Of a DNA stretch of 64,000 bases, positions 45,601-59,330 are shown piece after piece (the first letter of the stretch is position 1; the number at the start of each line of letters is the position of its first letter). The position numbers and the translations under genes are program-made. The DNA is from Pipra filicauda. Lineage: Eukaryota; Chordata; Aves; Passeriformes; Pipridae. The notes beneath the pieces are model-generated. The model saw only the letters and a list, made by a program, of their open reading frames with translations. It did no database searches and was not told the DNA's origin. The DNA lies in contig NW_024104377.1 in the NCBI RefSeq assembly GCF_003945595.2, positions 1,030,781 to 1,094,780 of the forward strand. The letters are read 5' to 3'.

Positions 45601-48117
45601 GTACAGGTGAAGCTTCAACAATATTTGGTGGCTTTAACATACTTCGGAAAAGACTTATTGCTTATTTCCCTTTTCCATTCATTATTTCCTCTAAGCAAAT
45701 TGGCAAGGAGAGTCTTTTCTAACTACAATTCTTTTAGGGATCTGTTTTACTCATAAGGATTTCTGGAAGAAAGCTTCCCTACAGTGAAAAATAGTAATGA
45801 GTTATTAACATACTCCAATTCACTTTCAAATAATTTTGCATTCATCTTTAGGATTACTGTTTAAGACTAGAAGTAGGGAATAGCTAAGTGTGAAATTCAT
45901 TGGGCGGCAATACAAACCTACCCTCTGTAGAAAAAGCTTAGCTGAATATGAAGTGTTTCTCTGCCATTTACTAGCTCACATAAATACATGTAGCTTTAAT
46001 AGAAGAGTCTCTCAAGATACATAAGCCAACAAAGAATTGAGTTTGTCCTTATCTACAGAAGTTGAATAAATTTGCCACATTTAATTCATAATTCCTAACA
46101 AAGATGATTGAACTTTACTTCATGTGCATTAAACTTGTTTTCCATCTGTTTCAGTTTCCCACATTGACATGATCAAGTGTGTTTAAGACCCTAGTTTCTT
46201 TTAATAGAAAGTTTAACACATCCTGATGAAAATGGAGTGTTATGAAGAATTTGGGCCATGCAACATAGAGAAGTAAGGTATGTCACAGGGCTGACTTCTT
46301 CAAAAGATCAAATACATTATTTCACTAAGACTAAGGTAACCACACATACCAAAAAAGAGGATTAAGCACACCTGGAGATAAAATTAAATCACCTGGGGAT
46401 AAAATTAAATGACTGTTCAAAAACTAAGTATGAGAGCAATGAGGTTAGTCCACAGAATTTCTAACCTCAATAAGACAGCAAGAATGCTAAAACAAACTAA
46501 TTTAGAAGAAAGCACGGGTGAAAAACTAACTGTAATGCTCAGCCAAATCAGAAAACAGGAACTCTCTATAAAGTAGTATTTCTTCATGTCCAGAAATAAG
46601 CCATTTGTAACAACTTTTTCTAAAACAACTGCTGTTCTTTATGAAAAGTTGTTCCTAGACTTTAATTTCTTCAAGGCTTTGTAGATATTGTTGTCAGTTA
46701 TCCACATATATTTAACAAAATATAAATTGACTTTTCATCTTTTTTTTTAATTAAAATTATCTTTATTGTTAACCAGCAGGTTAATGTCTTATTTGGGTCA
46801 AGACTGCTACCATTCTGCACTCCCCATGCAACTGTTGTTGGTGAGTTTTCAGGATTTCAAGGATAGAAGAGAGACTTGACGAGCTGGGTTTATATTTCTA
46901 ATCTATCAATCTACACCTACTCCTTGTATTCAGCTAGATGTGACCAAAACCCATCTTTACTTAAACAAATTTTATGTTTTCTCCAGGTTAACTGCTCAGG
47001 CATCAGCCTTTTCCAAATATTTATGGGTTTTAAAAGAAGGGCATGTAAAGCACTCAAGTGACTTTGTTGGGTCAAAGTCTAAAACACTTCCGTAATGGAG
47101 ACCTGAACCCAGAGGGTTTCATTGGCTATTGCACAGCATCCTCTCACAAGGACAGTTTAATTAGAAAAGGTAATACTGAGAAAATACTTATTTTGGAGCT
47201 TCTGATTTATTTGCTAATACTTTTAGCATAATCTCCTGTTGGCTATGAACTGTCTGCACTTCTACCTCTGTTCCTTCTCATGTTGCCTCCTAAACTCTTT
47301 CCATCAACATAGATTGGATAATTTGATCTATGTATCCTTTTCTAAAACTATTCCTATTTCCACCTATTGACACATGGTCCCAAATTCCAAGAGATCCAAG
47401 AATTCCATCAAATACTTACCTCTTAAAATTGCTTTGGATGCCCTTAACTTTTGCTCCTTTCCTTTACATCACTGGAATTCCTTTTGTTCTACACAGAAAA
47501 ATGCACAAATCATCATTCTGTCATGACAAGCCTATCATGTGTTGATGGTTTATGTGAGCACAGTCCTGAAACTCTGTTCTTTTCTGGGGTTTTCATCCTC
47601 CCCTAACTTGGGATTCTCTTCTGAAGTTCTCAGAATAAAGTCCCAGAAAGATGTGTCCTGCCATGTTTTCACAAAACTTTGCCACAAGCTGCCCTTCTCA
47701 AAGTGAACTACATGGCTTGAGGATTTTGGCAGTTGATGGGTTACACCATGATTGCTTAAATGGCTTCCAGCTTACAGATGTTTTCCAGAATCACCCCCTA
47801 GCCAGGGCTTTCCTAGACTGGGATGAAAGGGTGCTGGATTTTTTGGGGGAAATGTTTTGCCTGAGGTGCAGTGCAAAACAAACATTCTGCATGAAAATTA
47901 ATGGAAGAAATAGAGCTTTGTATGGTAGCATTTCTGTCCTTGCCCTTGTTTCCCAGCTCTTTTCCTGTTTAGAAAATACACTGCATGAATCACCAGAAAT
48001 GTTAATGACTACAGGATTTACTGTACAGGGAAAATATTCTTGCTCTTTTATAGTGCTTTGACTTGGATTAGATTATGTGAGAAAATATTTTTGTTGTATT
48101 CCATATATAAAAAAATA
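42648..48117. other. unique AT-rich sequence
   Basis: No recognised repeat. The 136-codon plus-strand frame at 47651-48061 has no start context, domain or composition that I can use to support it. A 21-bp tandem repeat lies at 46369-46410. Confidence 0.45.
46369..46410. repeat. 21-bp tandem duplication
   Basis: 'CACCTGGAGATAAAATTAAA' plus T at 46369-46389 is repeated at 46390-46410 with a single A-to-G change. Confidence 0.95.
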
Positions 48118-48181
48118 CATAGAATCATAGAATGATTTGGGTTGGAAGGCATCTTAAATATCATCTAGTTCCGACCCCCAA
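48118..48181 (-). repeat. very short CR1 3' tail
   Basis: 'ATAGAATCATAGAATGATTT' and 'GGGTTGGAAGGCATCTTAAA' identify only the last ~60 bases of CR1, an extremely 5'-truncated insertion. Confidence 0.88.
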
Positions 48182-49540
48182 ATGTATTTTAAAATGTATT
48201 ACAAAACTGGTCACAATGTTATATACTTAATAAGTCTAATTATTTTTAATGTCTGTACTTTATCAATAATTTAAAACCTAAAAAAAGTTACCATTCTTTT
48301 TTAATTAGCCAATTAACTTTAGTACAGTGAATTTTTAATATTTAACTCTACCCTTTCTAAAATATACGTCCCAAGACAAATGTGTTCACAGGTTTCCATT
48401 TTCCAAATTTGCTTTGCCTATTTTTTTACCTTTTCATACTTCACTTTACTTTGAAGATACCTGTAACTCAAGGGTTTTCAATTCTCAGCTACTGGTTATA
48501 AGATTAGTTTCCCAAATACAACATGACTCAACTTTGTACACTGAGAGTCTCTATAGTGAAAGTCATTGATTTGCTTTGTAATTCAGAGCAACTTATCTTA
48601 GCCAGAACTCTACAATACCACATTTAAGAAGAAGAAAGAATGATGTGGCTTGTAAACAACAAGTATTAATAGGAATAAGGAGAGAAACAGATCACTGCAG
48701 AGATTAAGGAATGGCCATTCCAAGCTTCACAGCTATTTTACAGGTGAACTCTAATTCCTTTCCTGACCCTAACATTTATTAGAAGTGCCTCAGATAATAT
48801 GAAGAAAATTGCAGATGAATTTAAGCATATTTCCTTTGCTGGAAAATAGAAAGCATGCATATCTTTCATCTCTAACAAAAATATAGCAGTCAGCTCTTCT
48901 GTAGATATTTTGCTTCAGAAAAGACAATAAAGTCTGAAATTTCACTCTTGAGTAAAAGGTCCTATTATAGTTAATTTTCCCATTAGAAAAGTGTTCAAGC
49001 CAGAAAAGTAATTATCACCCAGTAAACAAAGCTTGCTGTTTACAGTGTTCAGGCAATACACTTTAAGATTACAGCCATGGTAATTTGGATAAGGCACTTG
49101 TACGGAATTTAAGTCAGCTGCATGGTTTAATATCTAAGCAATATTTGACAGTATTGGCATAAAAAAGAGAAGAAAATACCATCTCTATTCTAAAGGAATT
49201 TGTAATTGTCTCTGGTCAAGAGACAAGATTATTGCCCAATAGCAGTTGGAGAACCTGTGCAGTTCCTATCCAATTTCATGGTATTATCAGCACTGATATC
49301 CCAAGTTTTTGTTCCTCACAGAAGAAAACCCAAATGTGATTCTAGATTTCAGGTTCCTTTTGAAAAATAGTGAAAATGTTTCAGAGAAACCCTAGGAGCT
49401 TGATCATTCAAATTGGTCTGACGTGAATGGACAAAAATGTTTGAAAGGATTATGTTTTCAGAATCTATCTTAAAATTGTATGGTCAGAATCAAAATCCTG
49501 GCTGAAAAACTCCTAACCTTAAGTATTAAGGATCCAAACT

Positions 49541-49690
49541 ATGCAGAGAGTGATTATATACAAAACCGAAAACAGCAATGGAAACTTCACTAAGTTTGAA
49601 GAGCCACTTGTGGTGGAGTTATCTGTGGTCCCAAAGGAAGCCCATGGAAACTATAGCACATCACTAGAACTCACCTGCACCATTCCAAAG
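49541..49690 (+). other. exon-like open segment, possibly coding
   Basis: A frame opens after a TAA at 49520, has an ATG at 49541 and stays open for 50 codons to a donor-like CCAAAG|GTAATA. It includes 'KFEEPLVVELSVVPKEAHG' and 'SLELTCTIPK'. Third codon positions across the last 40 codons are about half G or C, higher than the AT-rich surroundings, which suggests coding. A modest acceptor 'CTCCTAACCTTAAG' lies at 49510-49523. The donor is weaker than consensus. The minus strand also shows a CAG|GTGAGT donor inside this segment (49667-49676). I do not recognise the peptide. Confidence 0.27.
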
Positions 49691-50257
49691 GTAATACTGA
49701 CTTAAATCAGCTGCCAGTTTTGTGAAGCCATTTTAAGAAATGGATTGAGCAGCATACTTTCCACAGAAGGTGAATGTTTGATGAAACATGGATTTTAGTC
49801 ACATTTATGTGGATTCTCATCAGAAAATATCTCAAATTTTTATCTGGAAAATATACTCATTAGATTATTTTAAATTAGTTCCTTGTACTTTTCACTATTT
49901 TCCCTATTGCAGATTTCTCTATGTAAAGATACATGCAAGCAGTTCAGGCATACAAGACAAATGTGTATCTAGCCCACAGAAATGACAAAAATTAAGCATT
50001 GAACTCAAAGTACAGATTTCAGGTAGGCAAGCAGCCTTGCCCATGTGGCTGCAGCTGCTCCTGTTGCTGCCTTCAGCAGAGCCAGCAGCACCAACTGGCA
50101 TTTGAGGTGGCAGGAGTTAGAGAAAGGGGACCTGCAGTTCTGAGAAAGGAGTATCCAAAGGATATGTGAGTGTTTCTGCAGGGGATCTCTAACCTGGGCA
50201 TATCTCATGGCTGCTAGCCAGTACTCTGTGTGAATAAGGTTTTTATGGTACCTTTAG

Positions 50258-50304
50258 AGAAGCAGAAAGAATCAGAACAATGTGATATTTCAAAAAGGAA
50301 ACCG
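50258..50304 (+). other. short exon-like segment
   Basis: It is 47 bp between an acceptor 'TTTTTATGGTACCTTTAG' and donor AACCG|GTGAGT. Two frames are open. In the frame continuing phase 0 from 49690 it would encode a basic, polar peptide ('RSRKNQNNVIFQKGN'). Too short to stand alone. Confidence 0.15.
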
Positions 50305-53300
50305 GTGAGTAATTAAGTACATGCTTATCTTTAAATACACAGAAGCTTTGATTATTTTTTTAAAAGTGAGTAATATAATCACACATGCGTTTGCAATAAT
50401 ATGGTGTTTTAAAAAAGAGATTGTGTATTGCTGCTACTTTTGAACATTGGCATGGTATTTATAGTCGCCTTTTAAAATAGAAAGTCTCTAACATTTAACA
50501 GGTGTTAATAGTTAAATACTTAATAGAATTTACAGTGATGTATGGAAAAACACCATGAAATAGGAGAAGAAAGTTTAAGCCAAAGATGAATTACACAATA
50601 TAGACTGGTCCAGTTTAAGTCTAATTTTACCAGTTCACAGCCAAACTGAGTAACTGTGAAACTAAAAAGGGCAAGGAGGGTTTGTACTTCTCAACAGGCA
50701 GTTTGCTTGCAACCAACAATTCAAAAACAAATTGAAAAAGAAGAACTTTATGCATCACTTACAACATTATCTCTCTAAATCAGCTTTTGAGCTGTGACAT
50801 TTAATGTGTCTGTCAATGACATGAAAGAAAACACAAAAATTCATTAGCGAAGGTGACGGAAAACATGACAAGGACAATTACTAATACAAAGAACCCGGGG
50901 TAACTTGATTCATAGGTACAGTTACCCACTATGCGCTTCAATAGGAGACAGATGGTTTTATGTCTAAAGCCAAGGTACAGACAATCAAATATGACAGGAG
51001 ATTCTACTCCAGGGAGCAATGACTCTAAATAAGGTATTACGATCATGGTAGTAGCTAATCGTAATTCCAGTGAGAAAATTGCTGTTACATTGTCCTTTAG
51101 GATGTAACTATTATGCTACTGATGTGAACATTACTGAAACGTGATTTGTAATTTGAGTGTCCATATTTCAAGAAAGATCTCGAGAAACTAAACTAGGTTT
51201 GGAGAAGAGCCCAGACTCCATTAAAGAGGTGGAAACTACATCTTACGGGTAGAGAATTAAGGGTCTCAATCAATTTAGTTCATCAAACAGAGGATTAAAG
51301 AGTATTATTATTAATCTGTGTTTCAAATCGGATAAAAGACAAATCTGTCTAGAAAATAGAAAGTGATAAAACTAAATATGTGTAAGCGAACTTAAACATA
51401 ATGATACTGAAATTTTTGCCATAACACAGATCAAACTAATGTGCCAATTTGAAGAGATGTTATTTACTGGGACTTGTAACCAAGGCCCGTGATAAACCTT
51501 GTACGAACAGTAGTCAAAAATCAACAGGAGGAGCTTTTCTGGAAGGTGTGCTTAACTTCGGCTCCAAGCATTAATCAATGAACACAGACAATGGAACTTC
51601 CGTGAATCAGAAATTTGGAGAAGCTTACCTACATTCTATGAGCTGGCCTTGAAAACAGTGAGAACTGTCATCTTCATTGCTAGTGGGCTGAATCATTCAA
51701 CCAAAATGATAAAATAGAGGCAGTGTTAGAAAAAAGGTGAAATGTGAATTGAAAAAATGCATCTTTAAAAAGAAAATTCAATTTCCTTTCTGGTAAATAT
51801 AGCACACTAATTGAATTCTGACTCTTTAGAGGAATGATTCATCAGTGTTTTTCAACTTCTCTGGTGGGTTTTGATAAAATTTTTACAAAAAATCTTTCAT
51901 GTCTGTCTATTGAGATAGAAAATTAGATAGAACATTTGGATAGAAATTCTTCTTTGTTTTAGTGAAAATTGATTACTGAAGGTTAAATGAAATTACCGAA
52001 TTAGTCTATATGTTTGAAATAAAATTTCTCTGCCTTATTTATAAAGCATAAAAGAGGAAAAAAAACAGACTATCTTTCACAGTTGGTTTAGATTAAGTTT
52101 ATTTGCAGTCAAACTGCCTTCTTTAAACTAGTGCATTTTAGAATGGAAGTATTCTTTATGTAGATATAAACCAGTATTCCCCAAACTGTTTTAGACATAT
52201 GGACTTTAGCTCTTGATTCCTTCTATCCTAATTCCATTACTCTTTCTCTATTTATTAAATTTCTTCTCCATTTATAAAATATGGTATGTGAAGTAAATCA
52301 AATGAGTTGACTTTTAAAATGGAAATTCTGTAGTGATTAGTTTCAAGATTGCATGCATTACTATGTTGTTTGATTTTGTTTCAGTTAGCTGCAAACAATT
52401 AAAAACATTTGTTGAAAAAAACCTTTTTATGCATGTTATTATAAAAAGTCCTAAGTGAAGCATTTTTTCTCCTCTGACTAATTCTGGAAAGTAAAAGCTA
52501 ACACATCAGTTCTGTGTCCATATAGCTGAAATTATCTCTAGGGAAATTCTTAAATGTTGATCATGTGGTGATACAGGACAAAGATTCAAAATCTAGAATT
52601 TGTCTCCTGGATAGTTGAGACACCATAAGTGCCTGCAGAAACATTTCCACTTAAAATGGCTCAAAACCTAAAAATAACAATAGGTATTAGTAAGCTCAGA
52701 AACATGCTGGGGCTTCATCTTCAATGTTTGTGATGAGCTTCTTCCTAGCAAATACACATTTTCAGAGAGGGACTGAGATTAGATCTTTAAATCTGCATGT
52801 GTAGCTCAATCATGTGGAAATCTCTTGTCCACGGAGATTAACTGAAAGGGCTTCAAACTCTTAATTCTTCAGCTTTCCACCTTTTTCAGAAAGTTATAAC
52901 AAGACATTTTCTAATTTCACCTCTCTCAGAAGAGCAGAGGAACGCCGACTGGCCTAATTGGCTTATATCGTAAAGATCAGCTCCTGGAAAATCCCATGGA
53001 AATGAAATGCAATTATTATTACTGTTTTAATATATGGAAGCATACTGAAGAATTTCAAATACTGTTTATGAATTAATGCCTATGAATAAATAATTTAATT
53101 TTAAAATCTCTTTGCAGCTAGAAGCTGGCAAAAAAAAAAGTGTAAATCAGATAGAAGTTATATATTTTGCTATCAGTCTATGGCAGAAAAATTCTTAGCT
53201 TCTATTGAAGCAAAAATAAACTGACAACCTGAACTTGTGTTAGAGCATTACATACTAAGCAACCCATAACAGATTTCATATCAAATAGTTAGGATAACAC

Positions 53301-54020
53301 AGCAGCAAAGAAATGCATTATTGCTGAGAAAAATAAATGAAATAGAAAAAGAAATACACAGCTCTTGGTGAATAATGTCAATTTTATACCCATGAGATCA
53401 ATATTGAAAAAAGACCAATTTCTTCATTTTACCTTTATTTTGGTAGTAATACTCATTATATAGGATATCATCCAATACCCTTCCCCATCATACCCTTCCC
53501 CCATTATTATTAAAACTTCTAGTCAGAGACAGTTTCTATAGAAAGCTATATATTTGTTAGTAACATTACCAATGTAAGGTTATCTCTAAAGCTTGCACAT
53601 CATTTAAGTGCTTAACTTGGATTTGCCCCAAGTATTTTGATTCACCTAACTCCTATAAGAAGAGCTGGAAAGCAGACTTAGCATATAAATGTTCACACCA
53701 GAAGGTGAAGGCAATTCCTCTTGCCACTACCACTAAGGACTTTAAAGCTGACCCACCTATGAGCTTACTGTCATGCTTCCTCTTCCATAAATGTCCACAT
53801 TTGACTGCAATATCTTCTTTTGCATGGATGCAGAAGAGCTTTTTTTCATCCAGGGAGAATAAGTTTTTTCAGAGCTCTGTGTCTGTGGTGTCTCCCAGAA
53901 TACAGTGGAGGTGTTCACCACTCCAGGAATAAAGCTGTTTCAGTATGAAACTACCCATTACCTTTACATCATGAAACGATGCCTTATCAGGATTCTGATT
54001 TAAATTCGTCCAAATTGAAA

Positions 54021-54050
54021 TTATTGTTATTGTTGTTGTTGTTATTATTG
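54021..54050. repeat. TTG/TTA trinucleotide microsatellite
   Basis: Imperfect run of TTG and TTA units. Confidence 0.85.
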
Positions 54051-57000
54051 CAAAGTCTCCTAACCCAGAAAACATAATTGATTTTTTTTTTGTTTGCACT
54101 CATATTGCAGAGTTTTGGATGTTAGTGGATATTGAAATCAGTAAATGGTGAAAGTTCTCTTCTTCGAACTTTCTTACCACCTGGAAAAAATAAATAAAAA
54201 TACAGGAATTTCAATCCAGATGGGATACAGGTGAGGTTATAGGAAAAGGAAGGGAGATGTGTATTAAGAAGTTAGCTGTAGTTGGATATTCAGCATTTCT
54301 ATACAAGTACAACTATTTCAAATGCTAACACTGTGACAAAATGTATTTTAAGTAATGTGTTCCAGGAAACTCCATTTTTTATTCTTTGCCATGAATCATA
54401 TCTGCTCCCAAATTTTTCAAATGAGAGTTCTTCACTGTTCTCTAACTAGGTAAAGATCACCTGGAAAACTTATTTTGAATCAATATGCAAGCCAACGAGG
54501 CTTAAGATAGGTTGAGGGATTCATTGTATTCACAGTCAGACGATGTTTAAAAAACTGATATATTCTCAGAATACTTTACCCTGAACAGCTTTTAGCCCCT
54601 AACTCACATCCTAACTGGTCTCAAGTGTTAGGCTATAGGTAATACCCTACATGCTGAAACCACTAAAGTTCATAGTCAGTACATTGGGGAAATCTGCACC
54701 TTCAAAATTAGCTGCTGGTTGTGCAATATCCATCATTAGTTCAGCGCCTCGTATAGTCAGAAAGGGTTATACAGAGAATCATAATGTTGTGTATGTCAAG
54801 AGAAAAAGGTAAGGGAATTTAACACCCTAGAAACCAAGAAAGACATGTAAAGAGGTCAATCTTGCCTTTTTTTTGCTTAATTGGGTGGAGATAACATTCT
54901 TAATTGTGACCAAAAGGAGAGTATTTGCATGTATGTTGGCCTTTAAATAACTTTGATGTGCCAAAAAATTCCATCTCTCCATTTCTTGCCATAAAGTGAG
55001 TCTGCTCAGGTCACTTTCCAAATGCTAGTGCCGCTTCAGGGGTTGGTAGACCAGGGTTATAGCAAATTAAGCATCTGAATAACTAATAAACTCTTTTTTA
55101 GAGCCAGGAAACTTTTTTCTAGCCATACACTATAGCATGACTGTACTCCTTTTATGTTACACACTCTTTCATAATAGCTTTTCCATTGTTTCTATATTTA
55201 TTAGATAACAACTTCTCTTTCAGTTACATTCTTTCAAATCTACTACTATTGTTCAAATTCCCAGAAAGACTATGTAAGGCTAGACATAAATTCAAATACA
55301 TTCTGATAGCAGCTTGAGCTATATTAATAAAGAAACTCTGGTTTAGTATGCTTACAAGCTAATAAATGTTCAGTATAATCGTTCTCATTTATTGTATATT
55401 TATTTTCCAGTTTAGTTTTTAGTACCATGTAAATTTTAATATTTTTCATTAACTATTAGCAACCCTCCTGGGAAAAGAACACTTGGGAAGACATCCTCAC
55501 ATGATTTGTAATAATAAAAATTTTTCAGTGGGAAAAAACAGTTCTACAGTGTTTGCATCTATAGATGTACTAAAAGGAGAAACTGAGGTGCACTGGACAG
55601 TTATATCACCAAGGATCAATTCTGTAGGTTCCCCACGCTCTTTCATTGCTAGCTATCTACATTTCTGTTTTTAATAGTCTTCTAGTAAATAGTGTGCAGT
55701 TAAAGTTTTATTTTCTTTCATTGCACAGTTCATTTTTCCTGTTTAGTCACTGCTGAACATTCCAACGGTAAAACTAAGAATGGTAACTTTGCATTTGATT
55801 GTAGTGGAAATGCAGTGCACAAAGGCAACTGTACATTTCAGTTTTCCCCTGCAGAGAAGCAAGGTTCTAATTTACTCTGCTGTTTGATTATAGGTTGCTT
55901 GTTTGATATTTTTTTTTGAGTTTAGCGAGAATGCTAATGATGCTTTGCAATGGTGCCTTTGTATTTACATGATAAAGTCAGAAGAATCTTCCCTATGAGA
56001 TACCATTAGCTAAAATATTTCTTCAAAGTCGTAAAATATACTTCCCGTGCTTGATTTTTTTTAAAAAATAAGCAAAAGCAAAAGCAAAACCACGCACACA
56101 CACATACAAAAAAAAAAAAAACTACGAAGGAAATTACATGCCTTTTTGTAGTTATTTATGGACTCAGAGAACACTATTAGCCTCTGAATGATTCAAACTC
56201 TTGGTTTTAAGGTACTGGTTTTCTGTACCTGGTGAATATACATCATTCACCTATCTTGAATAAATGGCATAAACAAGCTCTTATGACTCTTCTAAAGTCC
56301 CTGATTGCCCTTGCTTCTATTTGTATGAATCTACTACATTTGCTTTCAAACACAGTGTACTAAGGTACATACTACTGGCTGAATGGCAAAACTATTGCAA
56401 GGAAAACTCTTTTTTGAAATTAGCAATGTGAATTTCTCAAAATACAAGCCAATCATAAGGCTACATCTTTGCTACATAAACACAGAGACGTTTTTAACAT
56501 AAGCTCTTCCTCTGTGTTTATCAAATATCACTTAAATGAATTATTCAATAACTCTTGCCTGTTTATTTTCACACATTTCAAAGAGCATTAGAACAATTTA
56601 ACATACATTGTTCAGTAGAACAAGGAATTGCAGCAACATCACACAGGATGATTTGTTTGATAATTTCATAAGAGGACACACTTTTATTCTCCATGCCCTG
56701 TTAGTTACAAAAAAAAAAAATAAAAAATTGTGCAAGGTCGCTGGTGTTAGGAGAAATGTCTTTCACGGGAGTGAAAAAATAAATCTGTGATGAACCATAT
56801 TCATGACACTGTTTATCTTCCTCTCTGCATGTGCCTTTCTTAATTTCAACTGTAACTTCTTTCTTTTTTTTTTTTTCTGAATAGAATAGTTTTGACATGC
56901 ACAAATTTAAACATTATAATCTGCCTCTTGATCATGCATAACTATTTTCTGTCTTTGTTGCTCCAGAACCAACTGTGGAATGAATGACCCAAGGTTTGAC

Positions 57001-57380
57001 TGAGACTGAAACTGGGGGGAGAACTAGCTGTATGAACTAAAATAAAAGAGATTAGAACAGAGCCTGAAGTTGAAGAAGGCCAGTGGAAGAATTGGTATGA
57101 GTTATAATGTTACCTTTTCTGAGGACACAATTTCTTTATAAAATAGCTAAATAGGTCAGGAGTTTTAAATTTGACATCAAAGTGCTCTTTTTCAGAGGAA
57201 GGTATGAGCTTTGGTGAGGGACTTCGTGTGTCTGTATAGAATTTTAGGGCTTTGTATTCCCTTAGTGCTGTAGAATTTAGTACTTTAATACTGAGGGTTT
57301 CGTCTAAATGAATGGAGTATGAGATATTTTTCAAGATTCAAATCAGAAACCATAATTTTCTCCTCTTTCAGGACTGAAAA

Positions 57381-57438
57381 GCCAGATTAAGGCTTTTCCA
57401 GCTTGGCTGGAAAGGCCAGATTGAGGCTTTTCTTGGCT
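57381..57438. repeat. 34-bp near-tandem repeat with central palindrome
   Basis: 'GCCAGATTAAGGCTTTTC' at 57381 recurs at 57415 as 'GCCAGATTGAGGCTTTTC'. Between them lies the palindrome-like 'CCAGCTTGGCTGG'. Confidence 0.85.
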
Positions 57439-59213
57439 CTGATGTTCACATGGGTATGGAGTCCTTGCAGTCTTGACATGGCAGCGGATCAGTTATCGGC
57501 AGTAAAAAGAACAACAATTCTTCCTCTCTGGCCAAGTCAGCACCTTCTGACAGGTCCCTGGAGCAAACAGCCTCGTGTCGGGTCAAATTGGCACCTTGCT
57601 GCCAAGCTCCAGTTACTTGCACATATTAAGGTTTTTGGATAAGTTGCTTGGGTGGAGAGAGAAATTAAATTTATGTTAAATTAGCTAACAACCAAGAAAC
57701 TCTAGTTATGAGCTACAAGCCTCAAGTATTAGCCATTGCCTAAAAATGTGGGGAAGAGACTGTCTTTTTATGTGTGTGTCCAAAATTATTTAAGGAACAC
57801 TTATTTATTCACTTTCTACTTTCATTTTATTTCACCTATTTTCTTACCACATAAGAGTTAATAATGTCTAGAGAATTTTTTTAACAGTGATAAAAGTTTA
57901 AGGTTTAGCACTTAAAAGGGCATTTATTCTCTTCCTTTGTCACTGCCTCTGGATACAGGGATATGTATTCTTGTCTAAGAAAAAGTAGAGCTAGCGAAGC
58001 ATCAATGAAGCCAGCTAGGGAATGGCAAGTTGATGAACTGCATTTTGAACAGTGGTACAAAGAGCTTCTCAGAGGGCAATATTTCAAACTTCAAGTACTA
58101 AATTGAGAGCGTATGCTCCAGGACAGAGGCCAAAAACCTAATTCTATAAATGTTTATGTGCGTGTTCCACCTTATCCTTACGAGTACCCTTGCTAGCTGT
58201 CACTGCACTGAGAATCTACATCTGGAACGTGCTGAGCACTGGGCTCTCACAGCTTCAAACTCTCAGGGAAATAATGGGACTTGATGGGTTATGTTCTTCT
58301 TGTACCAGCCAGGAGAGAGACTGGTATGTGCTTCAGTGTATATATAAAATGTTCTTTTATAACACAGAAAAGTGTGTGATAACCATTTTACTGAGGGTAT
58401 GCAGAAAGTAAGCACCTCAGCTTAGGGTAATAAGGCTACTTTTCAAATCCTACACACCTTTTCTCCCTGTCCTACTACATCCTGCCTAACAGTCCTGCTC
58501 TTGAGCACACCACCGTGTAGAGTTTTCACCTTCACCATCACACATATTACATAATACTGAAACATTTGAAGATGTAGAGCTCCCTCCCAAACTGTGTGAG
58601 CCTCTGTGGGAAAACCTTTCCAGAAAAGGGTGAATTTGGCCATATATACCACTTTATGTTCACTTTACACTTGATTAATGTCACGGCTGTAAGAATATGT
58701 GCAAGCATTATTCTGATTGACTTTTATTGACTTCTAGCATGCGCTTAACTTTTAAAACTAATTGGCCTTGTTCTTGAGTTTAGATGTTTTATAAAGCATA
58801 GCTGTCTGTGATTCTTCCTTCAACCTTTTAAGACGCATGGATTATGTAAAATTTTCAGAGCAATCAGAGGATTGGACTTTTATCCAGTTGCTTAACCAGA
58901 TCAAATGTTTACTCCATATAGAGAAAATTCTGAGATGCAAAAGTTTTTGATACCTTTCCATACAAGGCATTTTGTAAATGATTTCTTGATGTTTTCACAT
59001 ATATTTAGAAGCTGAAATGGATCCCTGAGCCCAGGTAACACAATCTTAATGATAATATTAATATGTTAGAAATTAAAAGTGTTCTATTAGCTGAATGAAT
59101 AAATTGGCCTTAAGCCTGCAGTCCCAGCTAGTTGCAGAGCTAAGCCCGTGTTACTTTGACTAGCTTCAACCACATTCTTTCCTTATGTTCTCTACTTTTC
59201 TGTGTGATTTTTC

Positions 59214-59330
59214 TAGAATCATAGAATCATTCAATGATTTGGATTGGAAGGGACCTTAGAGATCATCTAGTTCTGTCCCCTCTGCCATGGGACCTTCCAC
59301 TAGACCAAGTTGTTTACTGCCCCATCCAAT
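59214..59330 (-). repeat. CR1 LINE 3' tail
   Basis: 'AGAATCATAGAATCATTCAA', 'GGACCTTAGAGATCATCTAG' and 'CTTCCACTAGACCAAGTTG' are the reverse complement of the CR1 3' end. The tail passes directly into a reverse-transcriptase segment that normally lies well over a kilobase away in a full CR1. Confidence 0.88.

Larger units (their letters stand above)
48182..59213. other. long unique AT-rich stretch
   Basis: No LINE or LTR recognised over 11 kb. It holds exon-like segments at 49541-49690 and 50258-50304, a TTG/TTA repeat at 54021-54050, a CA-rich and A14 stretch at 56092-56121 and a 34-bp near-tandem repeat at 57381-57438. Confidence 0.5.

Noticed and set aside
46206..46263. Segment between a good acceptor and TAAG|GTATGT
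   Set aside because: Stops occur in every frame, so there is no coding case, and there is no other evidence of transcription.
47651..48061. 136-codon plus-strand open frame
   Set aside because: No family resemblance or repeated motif. It lies between unique sequence and a CR1 tail, and chance is sufficient to explain it.
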